32,330 nt of DNA, taken from Deltaproteobacteria bacterium. GTDB taxonomy: Bacteria > Desulfobacterota > DSM-4660 > Desulfatiglandales > HGW-15. Of the stretch, positions 25,235 to 32,330 are shown piece after piece (position 1 is the stretch's first letter; every line of letters starts with the position of its first letter). The notes under the pieces are model-generated. The model made no database searches. It was not told the origin of the DNA and was given only the letters and a program-made list of their open reading frames with translations. The stretch spans positions 1-32,330 of the forward strand of contig JAFGPH010000229.1 of the NCBI GenBank assembly GCA_016926135.1, read 5' to 3'. Position numbers and translations under genes: made by a program.

Positions 25235-25501
25235 ATGGCAGTGAAGGAGTGTTTCGGTATTCTGGACCAAGTATTTCCCAAGGGAGAGAAGGGACTGAGG
25301 GAGGTGCCCGGACCGTGCCGGGAGTGCCCGGAACGGGTCTTGTGCCTGAGGTCCGCCCTTTCGACCAGGGAAGGTCTCGGGATGAAGGAGGAAATGCTCC
25401 AAAGGGCTGAAAGGGCCGGCCTGATGAGCCGGCTTGAACGGTGGTCCCGTAAGAAGCAGCTGAGCCGCCTCATGAGCCTCAAGGGAAAAGAAAACAGATG
25501 A
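25235..25501 (+). CDS. Small cysteine-containing protein (88 aa)
   Basis: A small basic protein of unknown function. Four cysteines, Cys6 and a CRECPERVLC cluster at 28-37, could bind zinc or an Fe-S centre. The C-terminal half is a charged helix (EEMLQRAERAGLMSRLERW). The CFGILDQVFP opening and the cysteine cluster look like a conserved family, but I do not know a name. Its stop overlaps the start of the zinc-ribbon membrane protein gene by 4 bp (ATGA), so the two are coupled and may act together. The gap before it (25121-25234) holds a CCCGG/CCGGG hairpin and AT-rich sequence, with no clear consensus promoter. It is the first gene of a group running to lptD. Confidence 0.75.
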   Translation: MAVKECFGILDQVFPKGEKGLREVPGPCRECPERVLCLRSALSTREGLGMKEEMLQRAERAGLMSRLERWSRKKQLSRLMSLKGKENR

Positions 25502-26301
25502 CCGTGGAGATCGTGTGTCCACACTGCGGGTTGTCCAAGACCCTGGAGAGGGAGAAGATCCCGGCCGGCGTGAGATGGGCCAACTGTCCCCGCTGCAAAA
25601 ACCGGTTCGAACTCCTTCTCGCGAATCCGATCCCGGAAAGCGGGCAGGGCGGGGAGCCGGTCGGCCCGGAGGAGCAAGGACCCCTGCGAATCGCCCCGCC
25701 CTGGGAGAGGCGCGCCGAACTGGGACTCTGGAAGGCCACCTGTGAGACGACAAAGGCCGTGCTCTTCCATCCCCGGGATCTCTTTGAAAAGATGGATGTT
25801 CAGGCAGGGCTGAGAGAGCCATTTGCCTTCGGCCTCCTCACCGGTGCCCTGGGTACCATGGTGGGCCTCTTCTGGCAATTCCTCGTCATGTCCGGGAGCA
25901 TCACTTCCATGACCCGAGGCTATCTGGACCAGTACGGGATAGCCCTTGTATTCACGGGCGTCCTTGTGCTCTCCCTTCTCCTGGTCGTCGTGCTTCTTTT
26001 TGCCACGAGCCTGATCGTCCACGGCTGTCTTTCCCTGGTAAGAGGAGGAAAGAACGGTTTCGAGGCGACCTTCAGGGTCGTCGCCTATTCGCAGGCCGCA
26101 CAGATTCTCGCCTTTATCCCTTTTGTGGGCGGGCTGGCCGGACTTGTGTGGCAGCTCATGGTCCAGATGATCGGCCTCAAGGAAATCCATGGAGTTTCTT
26201 ACGGTAGGATTATCCTTGCCTTCAGCATCCCTCTCGTCCTGCTGCTCCTTGTCTTGGTGGTTGTGGTGTTGACCCTGCCTTTCCTGCTTCTGCGCAGCTA
26301 G
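25498..26301 (+). CDS. Zinc-ribbon plus Yip1-type membrane protein
   Basis: 267 aa. The N-terminus is a zinc ribbon, CPHCG (7-11) and CPRC (31-34), of the MJ0042/DUF3426-like type found at the front of many deltaproteobacterial membrane proteins. After a 40-residue linker comes a Yip1-like integral membrane domain with about five hydrophobic segments (roughly 100-122, 140-175, 195-225 and 235-265). A zinc finger facing the cytosol with a polytopic membrane domain suggests an assembly or trafficking role in the envelope, but nothing specific is known. It is translationally coupled to the small Cys protein, with uvrD starting 18 bp later. Confidence 0.85.
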   Translation: MTVEIVCPHCGLSKTLEREKIPAGVRWANCPRCKNRFELLLANPIPESGQGGEPVGPEEQGPLRIAPPWERRAELGLWKATCETTKAVLFHPRDLFEKMDVQAGLREPFAFGLLTGALGTMVGLFWQFLVMSGSITSMTRGYLDQYGIALVFTGVLVLSLLLVVVLLFATSLIVHGCLSLVRGGKNGFEATFRVVAYSQAAQILAFIPFVGGLAGLVWQLMVQMIGLKEIHGVSYGRIILAFSIPLVLLLLVLVVVVLTLPFLLLRS

Positions 26302-26319
26302 TTAAAAGAATGGGAGAAA

Positions 26320-28524
26320 GTGCCTTCGGAGAAAATGGAAGAAAGGACGGCCAACGTATTGTCGAATGCGATCCCCTATGAAGAGGTCCTGAATCCTTCC
26401 CAGTTGAAGGCGGTGATGACCCTCGACGGGCCATTGCTTGTCATTGCCGGTGCAGGCAGCGGGAAGACCAGGACCCTGGTTTACCGTGTGGCCCGCCTTG
26501 TGGAGAGCGGCGTGGCGCCCGATCAGATCCTGCTCCTCACCTTCACGCGAAAGGCGGCGGGCGAGATGCTGGAGCGGGCTGCAGGGCTCGCGGATGAGCG
26601 GTGCAGGTTCGTCTCCGGAGGAACCTTTCACTCCCTGGCCCATCGTGTGCTCCGGGAGAAGGCGGACCTCGTCGGTTTCGGGAGGACCTTCACGGTGCTC
26701 GACAGGTCGGATATGGAGGAGGTGATCCAGTCCCTGGTACAGGAGATGCAGGTGGACAAGGGCACGGTGCGGTTCCCGAAACGTGCGACCCTTGCCAATA
26801 TCCTGAGCAAGGCGGCGAATCTCCAGTGGTCCCTGGAAGCACTCATGGGTGAGGAGTATGCCCAGTTCCTCGAGTACGTTCCCCAGGTCGAGAGGCTGCA
26901 GAGGCTGTACCGGGCCTTCAAGAAAGACAACCAGCTCATGGACTACGACGACCTGATCCTCTTCTTCAGGGACCTGCTGGCGGTGAATGGAGATCTCAGG
27001 GCACAGCTCAACGAGCAGTACCGGTACGTCATGGTGGACGAATACCAGGACACCAATCTCATCCAGGCGGAGATCGTGAGATGGCTTGCCCACGGCCATC
27101 AGAACATCATGGTGGTGGGCGACGACTCCCAGTCCATCTATTCCTTTCGTGGCGCCAACTACAAAAACATGTTCGACTTTCCCAAGATGTTCGCAGCGGC
27201 CAGGGTCATCAAACTGGAGGAGAACTACAGGTCCACCCAGCCCATCCTTACCTTCACGAATGCCATCATGGCCCAGGCCCAGGAGAAATACACCAAGTGC
27301 CTCTTCACCAGGAGAAGTGACGGTGAGATCCCCAGGATCATCGATACCCGCACGGAGCCCGAGCAGGCCATGTTCGTCTGCCGCGCCATCAGGGAGCAGC
27401 TTGCCGCGGGTCGTTCCATAAAGGATGTTGCGGTCCTGTTCCGGGCTGCTTACCATTCCTTTGAACTGGAGCTGGAGCTCACCCGCCAGGGCATCGCCTT
27501 CGTGAAATACGGCGGGTTCAAGTTCATGGAATCGGCCCACATCAAGGATCTGCTGGCCCACCTGCGGGTGTTGGTGAACAGGGAGGACGGGATCAGCTGG
27601 GGTCGGATCCTCAGGATGGTGAAGAACATCGGACCGGCCAAGAGCCAGGCCGTCATCGCCTGGCTGAAGGAGGGGAACCGCCCACCGTGGGAGATCGGGG
27701 AGTGGCCCGGCGCAGGGAAGGGCGATGAAGGGCTGAAGCCCCTTTCCAAGGTTCTGAAGCAGCTCTCTGCGCCGGACCTGAGACCGCAAAAGGCGGTGGA
27801 GCAGTTGATCCAGTACTATGACCCCATCCTGAGGGAGAAGTACGACGATTTCCCGAGCCGGTTGAAGGCCCTGGAGCAACTGGTCCCCATGGCGGGCCGC
27901 TACCGCAAGCTCCGGCCCTTTCTGGACGATCTGATGCTGGATCCTCCCACCAGTGCCACGGACATGGATACCCACCAGAGAGGAGATTGCCTCACCCTCT
28001 CTACGGTGCATTCCGCAAAGGGTCTGGAGTGGCCCGTGGTCTTCATCATTTGGCTGGTGGACGGCTATTTCCCGTCCGCAAAGGCCGCTTCCAGCGAGGA
28101 GTCCCTGGAGGAGGAGCGAAGGCTCCTGTACGTGGCGGCCACCAGGGCCAAAGACCGACTCATCCTGTGCTACCCGGGCCAGGATGCAGGGAGGCCGTGG
28201 CTTTCCTGGAACAGTGGGGGAAGGTCGGGGTGGGGAAGTCTTTCTTCGTTTCTCCAGGCACTGCCCCGGGGAGTCGCTGCACACGGCTCCTCGGGAACGA
28301 CAGGGAGGAAGTTCTTCTCTCAAGGGGCACCCGTTCAGACCCCACCGCGCAAGTCGGAGCCGAAGCACCCTCTGGGGCTCCGACCGGGAGACAGGGTGAG
28401 TCATCCGGCCTTCGGCAGCGGCGTGATCTCCAAGTTCATCGACCAGGAGAAGGTGGAGGTGCTCTTCAGGGATGCGGGTCGAAAGGTGCTTCACCTGGGC
28501 TATACCACACTGGAAAGGGTGTAG
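26320..28524 (+). CDS. uvrD: UvrD/Rep-type superfamily I DNA helicase
   Basis: 734-aa ATP-dependent 3'-5' DNA helicase, the usual size of UvrD, Rep and PcrA, used in repair and replication restart. The motifs run in order: Q-motif LNPSQLKAV (about 24-32), Walker A GAGSGKT (44-50), motif Ia LLTFTRKAA, Walker B VDEYQDTN, motif III VVGDDSQSIYSFRGA, motif IV LEENYRS, motif V TVHSAKGLEW and motif VI VAATRAKDRL. The extreme C-terminus carries the Tudor-like tail HPAFGSGVISKF typical of UvrD/PcrA, which contacts RNA polymerase in characterised members. The start is GTG 26320, or ATG 26335 with GGAG in front. The C-terminal linker (about 620-690) is Gly/Ser-rich. folC follows after 5 bp. Confidence 0.95.
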   Translation: MPSEKMEERTANVLSNAIPYEEVLNPSQLKAVMTLDGPLLVIAGAGSGKTRTLVYRVARLVESGVAPDQILLLTFTRKAAGEMLERAAGLADERCRFVSGGTFHSLAHRVLREKADLVGFGRTFTVLDRSDMEEVIQSLVQEMQVDKGTVRFPKRATLANILSKAANLQWSLEALMGEEYAQFLEYVPQVERLQRLYRAFKKDNQLMDYDDLILFFRDLLAVNGDLRAQLNEQYRYVMVDEYQDTNLIQAEIVRWLAHGHQNIMVVGDDSQSIYSFRGANYKNMFDFPKMFAAARVIKLEENYRSTQPILTFTNAIMAQAQEKYTKCLFTRRSDGEIPRIIDTRTEPEQAMFVCRAIREQLAAGRSIKDVAVLFRAAYHSFELELELTRQGIAFVKYGGFKFMESAHIKDLLAHLRVLVNREDGISWGRILRMVKNIGPAKSQAVIAWLKEGNRPPWEIGEWPGAGKGDEGLKPLSKVLKQLSAPDLRPQKAVEQLIQYYDPILREKYDDFPSRLKALEQLVPMAGRYRKLRPFLDDLMLDPPTSATDMDTHQRGDCLTLSTVHSAKGLEWPVVFIIWLVDGYFPSAKAASSEESLEEERRLLYVAATRAKDRLILCYPGQDAGRPWLSWNSGGRSGWGSLSSFLQALPRGVAAHGSSGTTGRKFFSQGAPVQTPPRKSEPKHPLGLRPGDRVSHPAFGSGVISKFIDQEKVEVLFRDAGRKVLHLGYTTLERV

Positions 28525-28529
28525 CGGGT

Positions 28530-29831
28530 ATGGTAAAGAACTTTACTTACAGGGATGCGCTTGGGTACCTTTATGGCCTCCAGAAGTACGGGATCAAATT
28601 CGGCCTTTCCAAGACCTCCAATCTCCTGAAGGCATTCGGGAATCCCCACAGGGGCCTGAGGTACATCCACATCGCCGGCACCAATGGAAAGGGCTCTGTG
28701 GCTGCCATGGTGGAATCGATTCTCATGGAGTCCGGCCTGAGGGTCGCCTTTTACTCCTCGCCCCATCTGGTGCGGTTCACCGAGAGGATGCGGATCAACC
28801 GAAAGGAGATCGGTCCCGCCGATGTGGCAGCGCTCACCAGCGAACTCCGGGACGTGATCCAGGAGGGTTCTCCGCCAACCTTCTTTGAGGTCACCACAGC
28901 CATGTCCCTTATCCACTTTGCCAGGAAAGGGTGTGACGTGGCCATCATGGAGGTGGGGATGGGCGGCCGCCTCGATGCAACGAACGTGATCCGACCCATG
29001 GTCTCGGTGATCACCAACATCTCCCTGGACCACCAGTTTTTTCTGGGGAAACACCACCTGGATATCGCCCGCGAAAAGGCGGGGATCATCAAGAGGGGCG
29101 TCGAGGTGGTCACCGCCGCAACCCAGGCCCCCGTGCTGCATCTCTTCCAATCGGTGTGTGAGGCGAAAAAGGCCTGTCTGTGGAGGGTGGGCAGGGATGT
29201 GCGTTACCGGTCGAACGGAAGGACTTGCAATTACTACGGTCTTGACCACGCCTTCAGGGGGCTGGAGCTGGGCCTGAAGGGGAGATTCCAGCCGCGAAAC
29301 GCGGCCTTGGCCCTGGCCGTAGTTGAGGTGCTCCGGAGAAAGGGGTTCGGCATTTCCTCCGGAAATATCAGGGAGGGGCTCCGGCATCCTCAATGGCCTG
29401 GAAGGCTGCACGTTGTCTCGATGGAGCCCCTCATTGTGCTGGACGGAGGCCATAACCCGGCGGCGGTCCGCATCCTTGCGGATTCCGTGAGGCGAGATTT
29501 CCGTTACGAGAGGCTCATTCTCGTCCTGGGCGTCATGCAGGACAAGGACATCCGGGGGATTGTGCGCGCAATCGTGCCTGTGGCAGACTACGTCATCTGC
29601 AGCCGGCCTGAGTATTACCGTGCCGCCTCTCCGGAAGATCTGTGGAAGGAGTCGCGGTCTCTGGGGAGGCAGGGGGAATTGGCCCCTACCCTTGCAGGGG
29701 CCATCGAGAAGGCCAAGCGCCTGGCGCGGTCAAGGGATATGATTCTGATCTGTGGTTCCCTCTTTACGGTGGGAGAGGCCCTGACCTGTCTCGATCCCGA
29801 GACCTACCGGCCGGATGAGATGCGGTGGTGA
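28530..29831 (+). CDS. folC: Folylpolyglutamate/dihydrofolate synthase FolC
   Basis: 433-aa ATP-dependent ligase of the Mur-ligase fold that adds glutamate to dihydropteroate and/or to folates. The P-loop GTNGKGS lies at residues 50-56. The FolC signatures FYSSPHLVRFTERMRIN and MEVGMGGRLDATN follow, then NISLDHQFFLGKHHLDIAREKAGI, and in the C-terminal domain LDGGHNPAAVRIL. The start is ATG 28530, 5 bp after uvrD, where the homologous sequence begins (TYRDALGYLYGLQKYGIKFGL). A much longer open frame upstream in this frame is only the shadow of uvrD. Whether it has both activities cannot be told from sequence. lptD's frame opens across its stop codon. Confidence 0.96.
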   Translation: MVKNFTYRDALGYLYGLQKYGIKFGLSKTSNLLKAFGNPHRGLRYIHIAGTNGKGSVAAMVESILMESGLRVAFYSSPHLVRFTERMRINRKEIGPADVAALTSELRDVIQEGSPPTFFEVTTAMSLIHFARKGCDVAIMEVGMGGRLDATNVIRPMVSVITNISLDHQFFLGKHHLDIAREKAGIIKRGVEVVTAATQAPVLHLFQSVCEAKKACLWRVGRDVRYRSNGRTCNYYGLDHAFRGLELGLKGRFQPRNAALALAVVEVLRRKGFGISSGNIREGLRHPQWPGRLHVVSMEPLIVLDGGHNPAAVRILADSVRRDFRYERLILVLGVMQDKDIRGIVRAIVPVADYVICSRPEYYRAASPEDLWKESRSLGRQGELAPTLAGAIEKAKRLARSRDMILICGSLFTVGEALTCLDPETYRPDEMRW

Positions 29832-29896
29832 TCGGAACGAACAGGTCTTTCAGGAACTGGATTGATGGAGTTGCGGAGTATGGGAGGAAGGCACCA

Positions 29897-32095
29897 TTGC
29901 TGAGACGAGGAATCGTCATTTCGCTGTGCCTGCTCAGTGCGTTGCTTCTGGAGGCCGGAGCGCTCCTCGCAGGCAATCGCCTGCTCAAGGACCGGATCCT
30001 GGAGGACAAGAATGCGGGGTGGCAGATCAGCGCCAACAAGATGAGCTACCTGGAACAGGAAGGTCTCTTCATGGCGGAAGGGGACGTGGTGGTCACCCGG
30101 AACGGCCAGGTCCTGTATGCGCAGAAGGCCGTGTACAATGAAAAGACGGGGATGGTGGAGGTCTCAGGGGACGTACGCTTTCAGGCAAATGGGGATTTCC
30201 TCACCGGCGAAAGGGCCATCTTCGATCTTCGCAATCACACGGGTCAGATCACCAAGGCAAGGCTTTTTCTCCGGGAGAATCACTACTACGTCAACGGAGA
30301 GACCATCGAGCGAACGGGTCCCGACACCTATCTCGTGAGGGGCGGTCGTATCACCACCTGCGAAGGGGAGACCCCGGACTGGAGCATCACCGCCTCGGAG
30401 GTGAAGGTGACCATCGAGGGTTACGGGACGGTCAAGGGCGGGGTCTTCAGGATTCGCGATGTTCCTGTCCTCTACGTGCCCTACGGGATCTTCCCGGCCA
30501 AAACCAAGCGCCAGAGCGGGCTCCTCCCGCCGGGGATGGGCTATTCAAGCAGAAACGGTGTGGAGGTCGAGTTGCCCATCTTCTGGGCCATTTCCGACCA
30601 GACCGACGCCACCTTCTACGAGCACTATATCAGCAAGCGAGGGCTGAAGCAGGGGGTGGAGCTGCGCTACGTGGCGGAAGAGAAATCGAAGGGATCCTTT
30701 CTCTACGATATCCTCTCGGACAGGATCGATGAAAAGGACATGGGGGATCCGGACCAGATGGAGACCAGCCCCTACCCCAGAACAAACAGGACGCGTTACT
30801 GGCTCAGGAGCAGGACGGACCAGGCCTTTCCCCTGGGCGTCCGTGCGAAACTGGACACGGACTTTGTGAGCGACCAGGACTATCTCCGGGAGTTCACCCG
30901 GGGGCTTTACGGTTACAGGGCAAGGCCCGACCTTCGGGAGGAGTTCGGCAGGCCCATGGAGGACATTTATTCCCCCACGCGAAGATCGGCCTTCCGGCTG
31001 AGCCGCGACGGCGCGGCCCACAGCCTCCAGGCCCAGAGCGCCTACCATCAGCGGCCTCAGAACCCCGCTTTTGACGACACCCCCCAGCCCCTGGGAGGTC
31101 TCCTGTATTCCTGGATGCCGAGGTCCGTACCGGGTTCCCCCCTCTTCTTCAAGTTCGACACCGACTACGACTATGTGTGGCGCGATGTGGGGAGGAAGGG
31201 TCACAGTGCATCTTTCCACCCGGAGGTTTCCTCTCCCTTCTGGCTGGGACCCTACGTGGAATTCGAACCCTCGGTCGGCTTTGTCCGAGATACCCAGTGG
31301 TATGAGAGGGCCGATGGAGGCACGGATGAGCAGTCCAGGGACGCCTACGAAATCCAGGGACGACTCTCCACTCTTCTGGAGCGGACCTTTGATGTCGAAT
31401 GGGGAGAGGTGAAGAGACTCAAGCACAAGGTATTTCCCTCACTGGCCTACCGCTACCGGGGCTACAGGGATCCGTCCAAATCCCGGCCCTGGTTCGAACC
31501 CGTCGATGCGAGAGGCGGGGAGAACGTGGTGGAGTTCTCCCTGGAAAACTTCCTGGATACCAGGAGGGAAGACGACAAGGGAGAGGTGACCTACGCCCAG
31601 TGGGGCACCTTCAGTCTGAGCCAGGGCTACGACATTACCGAAGCCCGCCGGGATGAGGAACCCGGAAGAAAGGAGAAGCCTTTCCTTCCACTCCAGGGGA
31701 TCCTCACCTACCATCCCTCTACCAGGGTGGATCTGGACACGGAGGTCTGGTGGGATCACTACCAGGGGTGCATTATCTTTGCGGACGTCTCCGGTGAATA
31801 CCAGATGGCGCGTTCAGGCGGGAGGTTTGACCGGTATGGCCTGGAGCACCAGTATGTCAAGGGGGGCGACAGGAGTATCGGTGGTTACGCACATGTGAAC
31901 CTGGCGGAAGGTTTTGCGGTAGGCGCATCCCAGCACAGGAGCCTCAACCTGAAATACAGGGTGGGGAGCACGTACTGGGCCGAATACCGCTCACAGTGCT
32001 GGGGTGTGAGGGTGGCCGTGGAAGATTCGGACGGCATCGAAAGCGTGATGGTCGGTTTCAGCCTTATGGGGCTGGGGGATCTCGGCAAGTGGTAG
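29897..32095 (+). CDS. lptD: LPS-assembly outer membrane protein LptD
   Basis: Outer-membrane beta-barrel that inserts lipopolysaccharide into the outer leaflet, at the end of the Lpt bridge. After a signal peptide (RRGIVISLCLLSALLLEAG) comes an OstA/LptA-like periplasmic jellyroll (about residues 30-190: WQISANKMSYLEQEGLFMAEGDVVVTR). The barrel region follows, with the LptD hallmark PVLYVPYGIFPAKTKRQSGLLPPGMGYSSRNG and repeated aromatic strands to the C-terminus. The length is 732 aa from TTG 29897. That start has a strong site (GGGAGGAAGG, 29882-29891) 5 bp upstream and gives a normal n-region. GTG 29825/29828 overlapping the folC stop would add 24 residues before the signal peptide. Few cysteines are present, so the E. 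coli disulphide control does not apply. Confidence 0.93.
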   Translation: MLRRGIVISLCLLSALLLEAGALLAGNRLLKDRILEDKNAGWQISANKMSYLEQEGLFMAEGDVVVTRNGQVLYAQKAVYNEKTGMVEVSGDVRFQANGDFLTGERAIFDLRNHTGQITKARLFLRENHYYVNGETIERTGPDTYLVRGGRITTCEGETPDWSITASEVKVTIEGYGTVKGGVFRIRDVPVLYVPYGIFPAKTKRQSGLLPPGMGYSSRNGVEVELPIFWAISDQTDATFYEHYISKRGLKQGVELRYVAEEKSKGSFLYDILSDRIDEKDMGDPDQMETSPYPRTNRTRYWLRSRTDQAFPLGVRAKLDTDFVSDQDYLREFTRGLYGYRARPDLREEFGRPMEDIYSPTRRSAFRLSRDGAAHSLQAQSAYHQRPQNPAFDDTPQPLGGLLYSWMPRSVPGSPLFFKFDTDYDYVWRDVGRKGHSASFHPEVSSPFWLGPYVEFEPSVGFVRDTQWYERADGGTDEQSRDAYEIQGRLSTLLERTFDVEWGEVKRLKHKVFPSLAYRYRGYRDPSKSRPWFEPVDARGGENVVEFSLENFLDTRREDDKGEVTYAQWGTFSLSQGYDITEARRDEEPGRKEKPFLPLQGILTYHPSTRVDLDTEVWWDHYQGCIIFADVSGEYQMARSGGRFDRYGLEHQYVKGGDRSIGGYAHVNLAEGFAVGASQHRSLNLKYRVGSTYWAEYRSQCWGVRVAVEDSDGIESVMVGFSLMGLGDLGKW

Positions 32096-32330
32096 ATCAG
32101 GCTGCTGAGAGACCACCCGGCAATCAGAGGGGCCGTCGGGGAGTGGTCGTACAGGCCGCAACTATTGCACCGATGTGTATAAGGCGGGACCGGGTTCTGC
32201 GTTTTTCAAAAGCAGCCCCAGGCTGCGACAGCAGAAACGGGTACGGCTCTGTCCCTGCAGCGGTAAAAATTTCGATACTACGGGGCGGTAACGGGCAGAG
32301 GATAAAGATGAGTTGCGGTCCTGAGAGACC
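32096..32330 (+). repeat. Dispersed repeat copy B (cut off by window end)
   Basis: A diverged copy of the element at 5005-5296, in the same orientation. Shared blocks are GCTGAGAGACCACC (32104-32117; copy A 5025-5038), CAGGCCGCAACTATT (32152-32166; copy A 5100-5114), GGGTTCTGCGTTTT, TGTCCCTGCA, GGGGCGGTAA and GGATAAAGATGAGTTGCGG (copy A 5249-5267). The extra outward arm starts a few bases after the lptD stop. The core hairpin CTGCGTTTTTCAAAAGCAG pairs well here. The right arm begins at 32311 and is truncated by the window. Confidence 0.88.

Noticed and set aside
26302..28494. 730-residue open frame on the minus strand
   Set aside because: It is an exact antisense of the UvrD helicase, whose motifs are complete. 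The His/Leu/Asp/Val-rich composition is typical of the mirror frame of a high-GC gene.
1..32330. CRISPR arrays, tRNA/rRNA genes, phage or plasmid functions, toxin-antitoxin pairs
   Set aside because: Looked for in all gaps and among the small frames; no regularly spaced repeats, no tRNA-like cloverleaf and no matching protein families seen.

Overview
The window reads as a chromosomal segment of a Gram-negative, probably anaerobic bacterium. The mix of genes is what one meets in Desulfobacterota (the former Deltaproteobacteria). This is an inference from a tripartite tricarboxylate transporter, two B12-type radical SAM proteins (one DUF4070-type), a DUF6125-type protein beside an Si-type citrate synthase, a MoxR/CoxE-like pair, and LptD with a GT9 glycosyltransferase, which imply an LPS outer membrane. 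GC is moderately high, and AGG/CGG arginine codons are common. There is no phage, plasmid, CRISPR or rRNA/tRNA signal. About 90% of the sequence is covered by confidently recognisable genes.

Layout. 1-2757: 3' part of tctA, then tctB and tctC, closed by a strong intrinsic terminator. 2758-3200: long gap without a believable gene. 3201-5029: citrate synthase coupled to a DUF6125-type gene whose last codons lie inside a dispersed repeat (copy A, 5005-5296). 5313-6704: diguanylate cyclase whose start codon lies just beyond the repeat. 6831-8551: DUF2400/TIGR02757 and TIGR01777 genes, overlapping. 8554-11285, minus strand: crotonase-family enzyme with its own promoter, a REP-like palindrome cluster, a small orphan and a pentapeptide-repeat protein. 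11499-13293, minus strand: a B12-binding radical SAM gene with different codon use, a MITE-like element in its leader and its own promoter. 13333-15699, minus strand: GT9 glycosyltransferase and tilS. 15682-16667: htpX, with a promoter that overlaps the divergent GT9 promoter. 16664-17248, minus strand: orphan gene. 17278-19494: near-perfect sigma70 promoter, then the MoxR ATPase and CoxE-like VWA gene. 19499-23769, minus strand: hybrid histidine kinase followed by a DUF4070 radical SAM gene. 23793-25120, minus strand: histidine phosphatase and a cysteine-free Crp/Fnr regulator. 25235-32095: Cys-rich small protein, zinc-ribbon membrane protein, UvrD-like helicase, folC and lptD, closely packed. 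32096-32330: copy B of the dispersed repeat, cut off by the window end.

Functionally the segment mixes housekeeping (citrate entry to the TCA cycle, tRNA-Ile lysidinylation, folate polyglutamylation, LPS export, DNA unwinding, membrane proteolysis) with signalling (c-di-GMP, hybrid kinase, Crp/Fnr). The most unusual content is non-coding. A roughly 220-bp repeat with long terminal inverted arms and an extra outward arm is present twice in the same orientation, directly behind a stop codon each time. A second, unrelated MITE-like element lies in the radical SAM leader. Several promoters have a TTGACA -35 box and exact 17-bp spacing, which lets several gene starts be corrected.
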